A stretch of DNA of 64,000 nucleotides, from NCBI RefSeq assembly GCF_900215335.1, contig NZ_OCMT01000004.1, forward strand, positions 248,001 through 312,000, in the 5' to 3' direction. This document shows, piece after piece, positions 8,658 through 17,488 of this stretch. This stretch comes from Pedobacter xixiisoli (GTDB taxonomy: Bacteria > Bacteroidota > Bacteroidia > Sphingobacteriales > Sphingobacteriaceae). Every line of letters starts with the position of its first letter. Positions within the stretch are counted from its first letter, which is position 1. The notes below the pieces were generated by a model. The model worked only from the letters and a program-made list of their open reading frames with translations, was not told the origin of the DNA and made no database searches. The translations under genes and the position numbers were made by a program.

Positions 8658-11456
8658 ATGAGCAACAAAAAACTTTTCCTTTTAGACGGGATGGCGTTAA
8701 TCTACCGAGCGCATTTCGCATTGAGCAAAAACCCTCGTTTTACCTCAACAGGTGTGAATACTTCTGCAGTAATGGGCTTTGCCAATACCTTATTAGAAGT
8801 ACTTAAAAAGGAAAAACCAAGTCATATAGCGGTAGTTTTTGATACCGATGCACCAACCGAAAGACACACAGAGTTTGTAGCGTACAAAGCCCATCGAGAA
8901 GCTATGCCAGAAGATTTATCGAAAGCGCTTCCATATATTTTTAGGCTGATAGAAGGCTTTAACATTCCAGTAATTACTAAGGACGGTTATGAGGCGGATG
9001 ACATTATTGGAACGCTTGCCAAAGAAGGCGAAAAAGCAGGTTTCCAAGTGTACTGCATGACACCAGATAAAGATTTTGCTCAATTGGTTTCTGATAATAT
9101 TTTCATCTACAAACCTGCCCGTATGGGTAACGAAATGGAGATTTTGGGCGTACCTGAAGTTTTAGCGAAATGGGAGATTGAAAACGTGTTGCAGGTGATT
9201 GATATTTTGGGTTTGTGGGGCGATGCCGTAGATAATATTCCTGGGATTCCTGGTATTGGCGAGAAAACTGCCAAAGCGCTAATTAAGCAATATGGTAGTA
9301 TGGAAAACATTATTGCCAACAGTCACGAGCTTAAAGGAAAGCAGAAAGAAAACGTAGAAAATTTTGCTGAGCAGGGATTAATTTCTAAGAAATTGGCCAC
9401 AATTATTCTGAACGTTCCAGTAGAATTTAACGAACAAGAACTTTTACTAGAAGAACCTAGCAAAGAATTGTTAGAGCCATTATTTGCCGAATTAGAATTT
9501 AGAACTATCGGTAAGCGTGTTTTTGGCGATGCTTTTAGCGTGAACGAAGCCAAGACCAATGGACAACAAGATTTGTTTGGCAATACAGTAGCCAAAAAAG
9601 AAATCGAAAATCAGCCTTCGTTATTTGATACACCTATTGATGCAAAAAACATCGACAATACACCACACGACTACCAGTTAATAGCTACACCGGAAGCGAG
9701 AAAAGAACTAATTGACCTGCTATTACAGCAAAACAGAATTTCATTCGATACTGAAACCACAGGAACAGATGCTAACTTTGTGGATTTGGTAGGCTTGTCT
9801 TTTTCAGTAGAAACTGGCAAAGCATATTATATTCCAACACCTCAAAACAAGGAAGAAACTCAAGCCATTTTAGAAGAATTTAGGCCGGTTTTTGAAAGCG
9901 AAAACATCATTAAGATTGGTCAGAATATTAAATACGATATGTTGGTGCTTAAATGGTATGATATCAATTTAAAAGGCGAATTGTTCGACACTATGTTGGC
10001 GCATTACCTCATCGACCCAGATACCAGACACGGAATGGACGTGCTTTCGGAAAACTATCTGGGCTACACACCTATTTCCATCACCTCGTTAATTGGAGCC
10101 AAAGGGAAAAACCAATTAAACATGAAAGATATTCCGGTAGAAAAAGTAGTTGACTACGCTGCCGAAGATGCCGATGTTACCTTACAATTGGCTAATATTT
10201 TTGAGCCGATGTTATTGGAAAGAAATGCGACTAAGCTTGCTACGGAAATCGAAAATCCTTTGATCTATGTACTAGCAGATATGGAAAAAGAGGGCGTTAG
10301 AATAGATGCTGAAACTTTAGCCACTTATTCGGCACAGCTACAGGAAGAAATTTCTAAAGCAGAGCTGAATGTTTACGAAAAAGCAGGGCTTAAATTCAAT
10401 CTGGCTTCACCAAAACAATTGGGAGAAGTTCTTTTCGACCATCTAAAACTCGACCCAAAAGCGAAGAAAACTAAAACTGGTCAGTATCAAACTGGTGAAG
10501 ACGTGCTAACGGCATTAGCTAACAAAAGCGATATTGTTCAGGATATTCTGGATTTCCGCCAGATGCAGAAACTGAAATCTACTTACGTGGATGCTTTGCC
10601 TTTGCTGGTGAATCCAAGAACGGGCAGGGTGCATACGAGTTATAATCAGGCAGTTGCCGCTACCGGAAGATTGAGCTCTAACAATCCGAACTTACAAAAT
10701 ATCCCTATCAAAACGGATAGAGGTAGAGAAGTGAGAAAAGCATTTATTGCGAGAGATGAAAATCACATCCTTTTATCTGCCGATTATTCGCAAATAGAGC
10801 TAAGAATTATCGCCGAAATTAGTAAAGAAGCAAATATGTTAGATGCTTTTTTAAATGGCATTGATATTCACACCGCAACTGCGGCTAAAGTGTACGGAAT
10901 TGGTATTGATGAAGTAACCTCTAACCAACGTAGAAATGCAAAGGCAGTAAACTTCGGGATCATCTACGGGCAATCAGCTTTCGGCCTATCGCAAAATTTG
11001 AACATCCCACGTAAAGAAGCTGCCGAAATTATCGAACAATATTTCGTTCAATATCCAGGCATTAAGAACTACATGAGTGATACAATGAATTTTGCTCGTG
11101 AGAATGGTTACGTAGAAACGATTATGGGTCGTCGTAGGTACCTAAGAGATATCAACTCGGCGAATATGACCGTGAGGGGCTACGCAGAGCGAAATGCGAT
11201 TAATGCACCAATACAGGGTTCGGCAGCGGATATGATCAAGATTGCGATGATTAATATCCACAAAGATATGAAGGAACAAAAATTGCAATCGAAAATGACT
11301 ATGCAAGTGCATGATGAGTTGGTGTTCGACGTAATTAAGAGTGAAAAAGAAGCTGTAAAAGAGATCATTACGCATAGGATGAAAACCGCTATTAAAACCG
11401 AAGTGCCAATTGAAATAGAGATTGGCGAAGGGATAAATTGGCTGGAAGCACATTAA
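8658..11456 (+). CDS. polA: DNA polymerase I
   Basis: A 932-residue family A polymerase with all three domains. The 5' nuclease domain is at about 1-290. A 3'-5' exonuclease domain (about 335-515) keeps D364-x-E366 in FDTET, NIKYDMLVL and YAAEDAD, so proofreading looks intact, unlike many polA proteins that have lost it. The polymerase domain has DYSQIELR (D709), RRNAKAVNFGIIYG and HDELVFD (D886). It works in Okazaki-fragment maturation and repair synthesis. Confidence 0.97.
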   Translation: MSNKKLFLLDGMALIYRAHFALSKNPRFTSTGVNTSAVMGFANTLLEVLKKEKPSHIAVVFDTDAPTERHTEFVAYKAHREAMPEDLSKALPYIFRLIEGFNIPVITKDGYEADDIIGTLAKEGEKAGFQVYCMTPDKDFAQLVSDNIFIYKPARMGNEMEILGVPEVLAKWEIENVLQVIDILGLWGDAVDNIPGIPGIGEKTAKALIKQYGSMENIIANSHELKGKQKENVENFAEQGLISKKLATIILNVPVEFNEQELLLEEPSKELLEPLFAELEFRTIGKRVFGDAFSVNEAKTNGQQDLFGNTVAKKEIENQPSLFDTPIDAKNIDNTPHDYQLIATPEARKELIDLLLQQNRISFDTETTGTDANFVDLVGLSFSVETGKAYYIPTPQNKEETQAILEEFRPVFESENIIKIGQNIKYDMLVLKWYDINLKGELFDTMLAHYLIDPDTRHGMDVLSENYLGYTPISITSLIGAKGKNQLNMKDIPVEKVVDYAAEDADVTLQLANIFEPMLLERNATKLATEIENPLIYVLADMEKEGVRIDAETLATYSAQLQEEISKAELNVYEKAGLKFNLASPKQLGEVLFDHLKLDPKAKKTKTGQYQTGEDVLTALANKSDIVQDILDFRQMQKLKSTYVDALPLLVNPRTGRVHTSYNQAVAATGRLSSNNPNLQNIPIKTDRGREVRKAFIARDENHILLSADYSQIELRIIAEISKEANMLDAFLNGIDIHTATAAKVYGIGIDEVTSNQRRNAKAVNFGIIYGQSAFGLSQNLNIPRKEAAEIIEQYFVQYPGIKNYMSDTMNFARENGYVETIMGRRRYLRDINSANMTVRGYAERNAINAPIQGSAADMIKIAMINIHKDMKEQKLQSKMTMQVHDELVFDVIKSEKEAVKEIITHRMKTAIKTEVPIEIEIGEGINWLEAH

Positions 11457-11508
11457 AAAACAAATCGTGTACGGGCGAAACATTTTTCGCCCCAATTATA
11501 ACAAAACC

Positions 11509-12384
11509 ATGAAAAAACTAACGCTTATCTTATTTCTAGCCGTTACAAAAATCGGCTTTTGCCAAAATGCCCAACAAGACACAACGCTAGTTTACAATAG
11601 CCCAATATATACCAAAGACCCTGTTCGTTCTAAATGGCGACCGGTGGTTCAACAAGTCGGCGAATTTTACCAAGTTACTTTTTACAACGCTAAAGATGTA
11701 ATTCAAGAAGTGATCAGTTTTGCTGATAAAGACTTAACGATTAGAAAAGGCCCCTATCTTTTGTATTTAGCGGGAAAACTTACAGATAAAGGTTTTTATG
11801 AACAAGGAAATAAACATGGCGAATGGATTCAATACAATAATGACGGAACGGCTCCATTAAAGATAGAAACTTTTAGATATGACAAACTAAATGGCCCATA
11901 CAACGAATACTGGGCTAAAGGGGATCTATTTGCCTCTGGAAATTATATCAACAATAAAAAAAGTGGTGTTTGGAAATATTATTACTCTGAGGGAGAATTT
12001 GCGGGAGAAGAAACCTTTGACGAAAACGAAAAAAAAATTACTCACCAGTACTATGACAGAGAAGGTAATATAGCTGATTTCGATAATATATTTACAGCGC
12101 CAAATTATAAGGGAGGAATCAACAAATTTTATAGATTTCTAGCTAACCAGATGAGATATCCAAAGCAATCTGCAAAACAAAAAATACAGGGTATAGTAGT
12201 TCTGAAATTTGATGTGAAGAAAGACGGTAGTGTAGAAGATATTGAAGTTGTAGAAACTCCTAACGAAGAAATGGCCACAGAAGCGGTTAGAGTTTTAAAA
12301 CTATCTAAAGAATGGACACCTGGAAAAATATTTGGGGAACCCGTGACCGTTAAATACCATATCCCAATTAGATTTGCTTTGTAA
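11509..12384 (+). CDS. TonB-family energy transducer with MORN-like repeats
   Basis: A 291-residue protein. It has an N-terminal signal sequence (about 1-19), MORN/YwqK-like repeats (about 75-195, with GEWIQYNN and SGVWKYYYSEG), and a C-terminal TonB domain (about 205-291, with IQGIVVLKFDVKKDGSVEDIEVVE). Such proteins are common in Bacteroidota. They may couple inner-membrane energy to outer-membrane receptors such as those in this window, or act as periplasmic adaptors. I chose ATG 11509 because it begins a clean signal peptide; the GTG at 11467 adds an implausible 14 residues. Confidence 0.75.
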   Translation: MKKLTLILFLAVTKIGFCQNAQQDTTLVYNSPIYTKDPVRSKWRPVVQQVGEFYQVTFYNAKDVIQEVISFADKDLTIRKGPYLLYLAGKLTDKGFYEQGNKHGEWIQYNNDGTAPLKIETFRYDKLNGPYNEYWAKGDLFASGNYINNKKSGVWKYYYSEGEFAGEETFDENEKKITHQYYDREGNIADFDNIFTAPNYKGGINKFYRFLANQMRYPKQSAKQKIQGIVVLKFDVKKDGSVEDIEVVETPNEEMATEAVRVLKLSKEWTPGKIFGEPVTVKYHIPIRFAL

Positions 12385-12433
12385 TAAAAAATTAATTGTA
12401 TCGTTATTAACCCACTTAAAAACTACTATAACA

Positions 12434-12736
12434 ATGAAAAAATTATTAACCCTTGCTGCTATTGCCTTGTTCGGTTTTAGCGCAACTTTCGCTCAAACTA
12501 CTACAACGGTAAAACAAGCTCCTAAAAAAGTAACTACAACAACTAAAACGGAAGCCAAAAAAGTAGAAAAAAAAGCTACTTCTACAGCTACTAAGCTAAA
12601 AGCAGACGGTACACCTGACATGCGTTACGCTGAAAACAAAGCAGCAAAAGTAAATCCGGCTGGACCAAAGAAAAAAGACGGAACTGCAGACATGCGTTAT
12701 AAAGCAAATCAAGCCGCAGCTAAAAAGAAAAATTAA
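12434..12736 (+). CDS. Small secreted Lys/Ala/Thr-rich protein with duplicated motif
   Basis: A 100-residue protein. A signal peptide (about 1-20, ending ATFAQ) is followed by a low-complexity Thr/Lys segment. Two copies of a short motif then follow, DGTPDMRYAENK and DGTADMRYKANQ. It is highly basic. I know of no function. ATG 12434 follows an A-rich stretch typical of Bacteroidota start sites. It is followed by a hairpin that could end transcription. Confidence 0.6.
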   Translation: MKKLLTLAAIALFGFSATFAQTTTTVKQAPKKVTTTTKTEAKKVEKKATSTATKLKADGTPDMRYAENKAAKVNPAGPKKKDGTADMRYKANQAAAKKKN

Positions 12737-12762
12737 ACAACGTTTAATATGCTACTAAACTT

Positions 12763-12797
12763 AAGACTTACGAAGTTTTCGAAACTTCGTAAGTCTT
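12763..12797. repeat. RAYT-associated hairpin repeat, copy 1 (may act as terminator)
   Basis: Perfect 16-base arms (12763-12778 and 12782-12797) sit around a 3-base loop, with core acttacgaagttt. It lies between convergent genes and may terminate both. It belongs to the same family as copies at 31688, 33027 and 33597. Confidence 0.8.
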
Positions 12798-12803
12798 ATT
12801 GGC

Positions 12804-13481
12804 CTATAAATCTATAGTCTCGCCAATAGCTGGCAACAACAATGTTTTCTGCGCTCTTTTGAAAGTTTCCAACGCAAAATCCTTATTGATTGCAATTACA
12901 GGGAAAGAGTCATAATGAACACCCATTACTTTCGAACAATTCACATACTCCGCAGCAATTACCGCATCATCTGGATCCATCGTATAATTACCACCAATTG
13001 GAAGGATAGCATATTCTAATTGGTACAATTCAGCTAGTAATTTCATGTCTAATGTTAAACCCGTATCTCCAGCAAAATAAATCTGCGTGCCATCAACATC
13101 TAAAACAAAACCTGCCGGATTACCTCCGTAAGAACCATCTGGCAAACTGCTAGAATGTGTTGCTGTAACCATTCGTACCGTTCCAAAATCGAACTTAAAT
13201 TTACCAATGTTCATATCATGGATATTGGTAACACCTTGTTTTTGTAACCAACCAGCAATTTCTGGCATACAAATCACTTTGGCATTGGTTCTCTTGGCAA
13301 TATCCACCAAATCTCCAACATGATCACCATGACCGTGACTTACCAGAATATAATCTGCATCGATTTTCTCTACATCAATCTCCTTGGCTAACGGATTTCC
13401 GCTAATAAAAGGATCAAACAACAACTTAACAGAAGAAGTCTCTAGCAAGAAACATGACTGACCGTAATACGTATATTTCAT
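12804..13481 (-). CDS. UPF0173-type metallo-beta-lactamase-fold hydrolase
   Basis: A 225-residue MBL-fold protein. The metal-binding motif VSHGHGDHVGD (about residues 48-58) is accompanied by a later ATHSSS, FAGDTG and a distal GVHYDSFP. It matches the UPF0173 family of single-domain metal-dependent hydrolases; the natural substrate is unknown. Its start is 11 bases after the ybaB stop, so it is probably co-transcribed with it. Confidence 0.87.
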   Translation of the reverse strand: MKYTYYGQSCFLLETSSVKLLFDPFISGNPLAKEIDVEKIDADYILVSHGHGDHVGDLVDIAKRTNAKVICMPEIAGWLQKQGVTNIHDMNIGKFKFDFGTVRMVTATHSSSLPDGSYGGNPAGFVLDVDGTQIYFAGDTGLTLDMKLLAELYQLEYAILPIGGNYTMDPDDAVIAAEYVNCSKVMGVHYDSFPVIAINKDFALETFKRAQKTLLLPAIGETIDL

Positions 13482-13492
13482 AACGATATATT

Positions 13493-13798
13493 TTATTGTC
13501 CAAATAAACCACCTAAACCGCCCAACATATCTTTGGTTGCAGCTTGCATTTCTACAGCACTCACTTGGTCTGCCTGCGCCAACGCTTTATTTACTGCGGC
13601 TTGCAAAAGCTCTTCCAGTTCCTCCTTATCAGATTGCTCATAAAACTCATCCGAAATGGCAATTGCAGTAATTGCCTTATTTGCAGTAGCAGTAACTTTA
13701 ATTGCACCACCTTCTACCTCACCAAATACCGAAATAGTATCTAATCTCTTTTTTATTTCTTCGGCCTTGCCTTGCGCTGCCATTAATTTATCAAACAT
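13493..13798 (-). CDS. YbaB/EbfC family nucleoid-associated protein
   Basis: A 101-residue DNA-binding protein of the YbaB/EbfC family, a dimer that coats DNA without strong specificity. It has an N-terminal helix (MFDKLMAAQGKAEEIKKRLD), a central beta hairpin (VEGGAIKVTATANKAI) and a C-terminal helix. It usually sits next to dnaX and recR, which are not seen here. I chose ATG 13798; upstream in-frame codons back to 13828 give an atypical extension. Confidence 0.85.
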   Translation of the reverse strand: MFDKLMAAQGKAEEIKKRLDTISVFGEVEGGAIKVTATANKAITAIAISDEFYEQSDKEELEELLQAAVNKALAQADQVSAVEMQAATKDMLGGLGGLFGQ

Positions 13799-13828
13799 AT
13801 ATTTTCTTTTGAATGCTCTAAAATACAA

Positions 13829-13858
13829 AAAACCCTCTAGTTAAACTCAGAGGGTTTT
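13829..13858 (-). terminator. Intrinsic terminator of the double OmpA-domain gene
   Basis: Ten-base arms (13829-13838 and 13849-13858, aaaaccctct/agagggtttt) flank a 10-base loop. Read on the minus strand, the hairpin follows the stop at 13887 and ends in a T-rich tract. Confidence 0.75.
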
Positions 13859-13886
13859 GTATTGGTTTTAAAATTTTATAATTATT

Positions 13887-14714
13887 TTAATTGTTGATGC
13901 CCGTAATTTGCAGTTCAACCCTTCTATCATTTTTTTCTCCTTTTCCAAGCGGAAAGTTTCCCATCATTCCTTTGTAAGCTAGTCGGTGTTCATCTACCCC
14001 ATTTTTAATAAGGTAATCGTAGACCGCTTTCGCTCTTGCTTGAGATAAATTTAATTCTCCAGTTACAAAATCTTTAACGTCTTTTCCTGGTGGATTACAG
14101 CATATATGGCCCAGAATAGCAATATCATATTGTTTTTTCTCTTTAATGATATTTGTTATTTTTTCTAATACTGGAATAGATTCTTTAAGAAGTATCGACT
14201 TACTATTTTCAAAAAGTACATTTTCTAGGATAATTTTATCGCCCACCTTAAGTGTATTTGGCAGTATAGAGTTATCAATTCTCAGGTTTTTCTTCACATA
14301 TCCAATTACCAAATCTACTCGCCTATTATTGATTCGTTGCTTGTTTACATTACTAGGCTCAATAAGGTCTATCTTTCCATTCCCCGTTAACACCTTAACT
14401 TTCTCTGTATTGATTTCATGTTGCTCAAGCAGCTCCTTAATGTGATTAGCCCTATTTACAGACAGCACATCATTGTAACCTTTTCCTCCACGATCATCAC
14501 AATAGCCAATAATAGATATAGAAACAATATCTACAGAATCCAGTTCGCTCAAAAATTGCGAAAAGGCTTTTTTCTGTTGCGCATCCAATACTCTTATATT
14601 CGTATCAAAAAAGAAACTGGCTATCTTTTTTTTCTGCGCATAAACCGAACTTATTAAAAGTGAGATTGAAAATAGGATCAGTATAAAACCCTTTCTTAAC
14701 ATGGCGTTTTTCAT
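13887..14714 (-). CDS. Protein with two tandem OmpA-like peptidoglycan-binding domains
   Basis: A 275-residue protein with a signal peptide (about 1-27). The first OmpA-like domain (about 30-137) has FFFDTNIRVL and ends RRVDLVI. The second (about 160-272) has ENVLFENSKSIL, LSQARAKAVYDYLIKNGV and ends DRRVELQI. There is no transmembrane barrel and no lipobox, so it is probably a periplasmic peptidoglycan-binding protein rather than a porin. The duplicated domain is unusual. Confidence 0.75.
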   Translation of the reverse strand: MKNAMLRKGFILILFSISLLISSVYAQKKKIASFFFDTNIRVLDAQQKKAFSQFLSELDSVDIVSISIIGYCDDRGGKGYNDVLSVNRANHIKELLEQHEINTEKVKVLTGNGKIDLIEPSNVNKQRINNRRVDLVIGYVKKNLRIDNSILPNTLKVGDKIILENVLFENSKSILLKESIPVLEKITNIIKEKKQYDIAILGHICCNPPGKDVKDFVTGELNLSQARAKAVYDYLIKNGVDEHRLAYKGMMGNFPLGKGEKNDRRVELQITGINN

Positions 14715-14793
14715 TTGGTATTTAAAGTTAGAAAAACTTAACCCTTAATAAGAATTAACGAAGCACTTCTTTAAACACCACAGGAGTAAGGAC

Positions 14794-15855
14794 TTATTTA
14801 GCTCTTTCGTACTGTTTAGGCCAAGAGACATCTACTCCCAATTGTTTTGCTGCCTGTAATGGGAAATACGGATTTCTCAGCAGTTCGCGGGCCATGAAAA
14901 TCAAGTCGGCTTGGTTTTTCTCTAATACTTCTTCTGCTTGCACAGCTTCGGTAATTAAACCAACGGCGCCCGTTAAAATAGCGGCTTCTTGTTTAATCGC
15001 TTCTGCAAATTTCACTTGGTAATTTGGTGCCACCGGAATTTGTTGCTCTCTAGCCAATCCCCCAGTAGAAGTGTCAATTACATCCACACCTTTTTCTTTT
15101 AAGATTTTAGATAGCTGAATGGATTCTTCCTCATTCCAACCTCCATCAACCCAGTCGGTAGCAGAAATACGCACAAATAAAGGATTTTCGCTAGGCCAAA
15201 CTTCTTGCACCGCAGCAACTACTTCTAACAAAAACCTGATTCTGTTTTCGAAACTTCCTCCGTATTCATCGGTACGTTGGTTACTTAAAGGAGATAAAAA
15301 TTGATGTATCAAATAGCCATGTGCAGCATGCACTTCCACTACTTTAAAGCCAACCTCTAAAGCTCGTTTAGTAGCTGCTTTAAAATCCGCTTTCACTTTT
15401 TCAATCCCTGCTGCATCTAAAGCAATTGGCATTTTATCTTTCGGATTAAACTGAATTGCACTAGGCGCAACCGTGTCCCAACCACCTTTTTCCTCATTAA
15501 CCTGCGCAGGGTTTTCCCAAGGAATATCGAAACTTGCTTTCCTGCCTGCATGAGCTAACTGGATTCCTGAAACAGAACCATTCTCGTGAATAAAATCTAC
15601 AATCTCTTTTAGCTTCGCTTTGTGCTCGTCTTTCCAGATACCTAAATCTACAATAGAAATTCGTCCTTCTGGGGAAACCGCAGCGGCTTCGGTGATGATT
15701 AGTCCAGCACCACCAACAGCTCTACTGCCTAAATGCACTAAGTGCCAATTGTTTGCAAAGCCATCAATAGAAGAATATTCGCACATTGGCGAAACCACAA
15801 TGCGGTTCTTTAACACCACATTTTTTATCTGTATAGGGGAAAATAATATCGACAT
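14794..15855 (-). CDS. Old yellow enzyme, NADH:flavin oxidoreductase (YqjM/NamA-like)
   Basis: A 353-residue FMN-dependent ene reductase. The N-terminus (ILFSPIQIKNVVLKNRIVVSPMCEYS) includes the Cys of the YqjM-like class. The substrate-binding His pair is in VEVHAAHGYLIHQFLSPL, and the C-terminal FMN site is in ADLIFMARELLRNPYFP. It reduces activated C=C bonds with NAD(P)H; the physiological substrate is unknown. It is a single gene with its own upstream region. Confidence 0.9.
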   Translation of the reverse strand: MSILFSPIQIKNVVLKNRIVVSPMCEYSSIDGFANNWHLVHLGSRAVGGAGLIITEAAAVSPEGRISIVDLGIWKDEHKAKLKEIVDFIHENGSVSGIQLAHAGRKASFDIPWENPAQVNEEKGGWDTVAPSAIQFNPKDKMPIALDAAGIEKVKADFKAATKRALEVGFKVVEVHAAHGYLIHQFLSPLSNQRTDEYGGSFENRIRFLLEVVAAVQEVWPSENPLFVRISATDWVDGGWNEEESIQLSKILKEKGVDVIDTSTGGLAREQQIPVAPNYQVKFAEAIKQEAAILTGAVGLITEAVQAEEVLEKNQADLIFMARELLRNPYFPLQAAKQLGVDVSWPKQYERAK

Positions 15856-16028
15856 ATCTAAATTTTTAACACAAATTAACGGAAGGTTCTATTTGCATCA
15901 GTATTTCCAATTCGAATATGACCTTTCAGCGACTGATATTCCTTATTTACCGATACTCATTTGAACTGATATGGCCAATGCTGTATGTTTGATTCATTAA
16001 TAAGCACTTATAAATTCCTTAATAGTTT

Positions 16029-16067
16029 AAGCGGGCAAAATGTGGATGCATGGAACCCGCTTTTTTT
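16029..16067 (+). terminator. Orphan plus-strand terminator-like hairpin
   Basis: Arms aagcggg (16029-16035) and cccgctt (16056-16062) are followed by a run of seven T at 16061-16067. This is a plus-strand intrinsic terminator pattern, but no plus-strand gene precedes it: the nearest genes on both sides are on the minus strand. It may end a small RNA transcribed from 15.86-16.03 kb. Confidence 0.5.
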
Positions 16068-16071
16068 AGTA

Positions 16072-16617
16072 TTACAACTTATCTATCGGCATGTACCCCA
16101 AAACAATTTCGTCTTCTGGCAAGCCATCCATAGGTGTAAAAACCAATTTATATTTCGACTTCATTTCTTCCGGCAATACCTCCTCAATTTCAAAAACATC
16201 ATCTACATCTACACCGTATTTATCATCAATATGTGGACTAAAAAATTGCTTAAAGAACTCACTTTCCTTCGCATTTTTAGTGGCAACCGCTTTGTCTTCA
16301 GCTACCATCAACATTTTATAGTGCAACTCCTCAAAAACATTGCTTTGATATCCACCTAAATTCATAAAAAACAAGTGCTTTGCTGATTCAATGGCCTTAC
16401 TTTTCTCTACCACATCTACTTTATAACCATTCACATGATTAACAATTCGATAGGCATCTAAGTGGATTTTACCTTTAGCTTCTGGCCAAAATGCATTAAT
16501 TGCAGGCACTAGCTCCTTTACCTCATCGGCAATAGCGAAGAAGATATCATGTTGCTCGGTGTGTCTTCCTTTGGGCTTACAGCCCAATAAAATCATAAAT
16601 AGCTTTGGATTTGTCAT
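16072..16617 (-). CDS. DUF1543 domain-containing protein
   Basis: A 181-residue protein with the DUF1543 pattern in duplicate form: LFMILLGCKPKGRHTEQHDIFF near the start and LFFMNLGGYQ in the middle, each followed by a helix and a beta segment. The function of the family is unknown. No signal peptide, so cytoplasmic. Single gene. Confidence 0.75.
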   Translation of the reverse strand: MTNPKLFMILLGCKPKGRHTEQHDIFFAIADEVKELVPAINAFWPEAKGKIHLDAYRIVNHVNGYKVDVVEKSKAIESAKHLFFMNLGGYQSNVFEELHYKMLMVAEDKAVATKNAKESEFFKQFFSPHIDDKYGVDVDDVFEIEEVLPEEMKSKYKLVFTPMDGLPEDEIVLGYMPIDKL

Positions 16618-16632
16618 GTGTTTTTGAATTTT

Positions 16633-16700
16633 GCCACAGATGCACAGATATCTTTCTTTAAATATTAAATTATCTATTTTGAAATCTGTGCATCTGTGGC
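16633..16700. repeat. Inverted repeat of the cacagat type
   Basis: Perfect 17-base inverted arms (gccacagatgcacagat at 16633-16649 and its complement at 16684-16700) are separated by 34 AT-rich bases. Each arm holds two copies of cacagat. Sequences like this are dispersed in Bacteroidota genomes between genes. Here it separates two divergent genes. Confidence 0.7.
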
Positions 16701-16778
16701 GTCTTTATTAACAGAAGCATAAAGTTAAGCTAAAACAAAAACATTTATCTTCACGTTTTAAGAAGAAATCTACACACC

Positions 16779-17462
16779 ATGCCAATTAACCAACTCCCTC
16801 CAGATGGCGGAATGCTCTACACGGAAACCAACATGGCTCAGCTTTTTCCAGAGCCATTAAATGCCATCACTGCTGTGTTTTTCTTATTCATTGCCATTTT
16901 CTGGACCATTAAAATCAAGGGAAATTTCAAAGCTAATCCGTTTTTAACCTATTGCTTAATCTTACTTTACATAGGCGGAATAGGAGGAACTGTTTATCAT
17001 TCCCTTCGTCAATGGTCTGTTTTTATCATGATGGACTGGCTGCCGATTATGCTGCTGTGCGTATCCGCTGGAATCTATTTCTTAGCTCAAAGCACCCGAT
17101 GGTATTATGCCGTTTTAATGGTTTTCGGCTATGCTGGATTACAATTTGCCCTTCGAGATTTACTTACCGCTGAAAATGCCCATCTTTTCATCAACATCAA
17201 CTATGCGATGATGGCACTGCTAGTTTTAGTTCCGGTTTTAATTCATCTCATCTACACCAAATGGAAAGCAGGGAAATGGGTTGGCTTTGCATTGCTATCT
17301 TTCGCTTTTGCACTTACTTTTCGCATAGCGGATAAATGGGAATGGGTAAGTTTTGGAACACATTTCTTATGGCACAGCTTTGGAGCGATAGCTACCTACT
17401 GTATGTTTAACTACATCTATCTTACCCAGCAGAAAAGAACTGAATTGTCAGCTACGGTTTAA
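16779..17462 (+). CDS. Ceramidase-like (CREST superfamily) membrane protein
   Basis: A 227-residue protein with about seven membrane segments. Candidate metal ligands are arranged as in alkaline ceramidases and the CREST superfamily: YHSL in the GGTVYHSLRQ segment, MMDWLP for the Asp, and the distal pair HFLWH. Sphingolipids are made by Sphingobacteriaceae, so a ceramide or related amide substrate is plausible. It is followed 26 bases later by the dehydrogenase gene and may share its transcript. Confidence 0.7.
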   Translation: MPINQLPPDGGMLYTETNMAQLFPEPLNAITAVFFLFIAIFWTIKIKGNFKANPFLTYCLILLYIGGIGGTVYHSLRQWSVFIMMDWLPIMLLCVSAGIYFLAQSTRWYYAVLMVFGYAGLQFALRDLLTAENAHLFININYAMMALLVLVPVLIHLIYTKWKAGKWVGFALLSFAFALTFRIADKWEWVSFGTHFLWHSFGAIATYCMFNYIYLTQQKRTELSATV

Positions 17463-17488
17463 AAAGTTAAAATTCGTATTTTGAGCAC

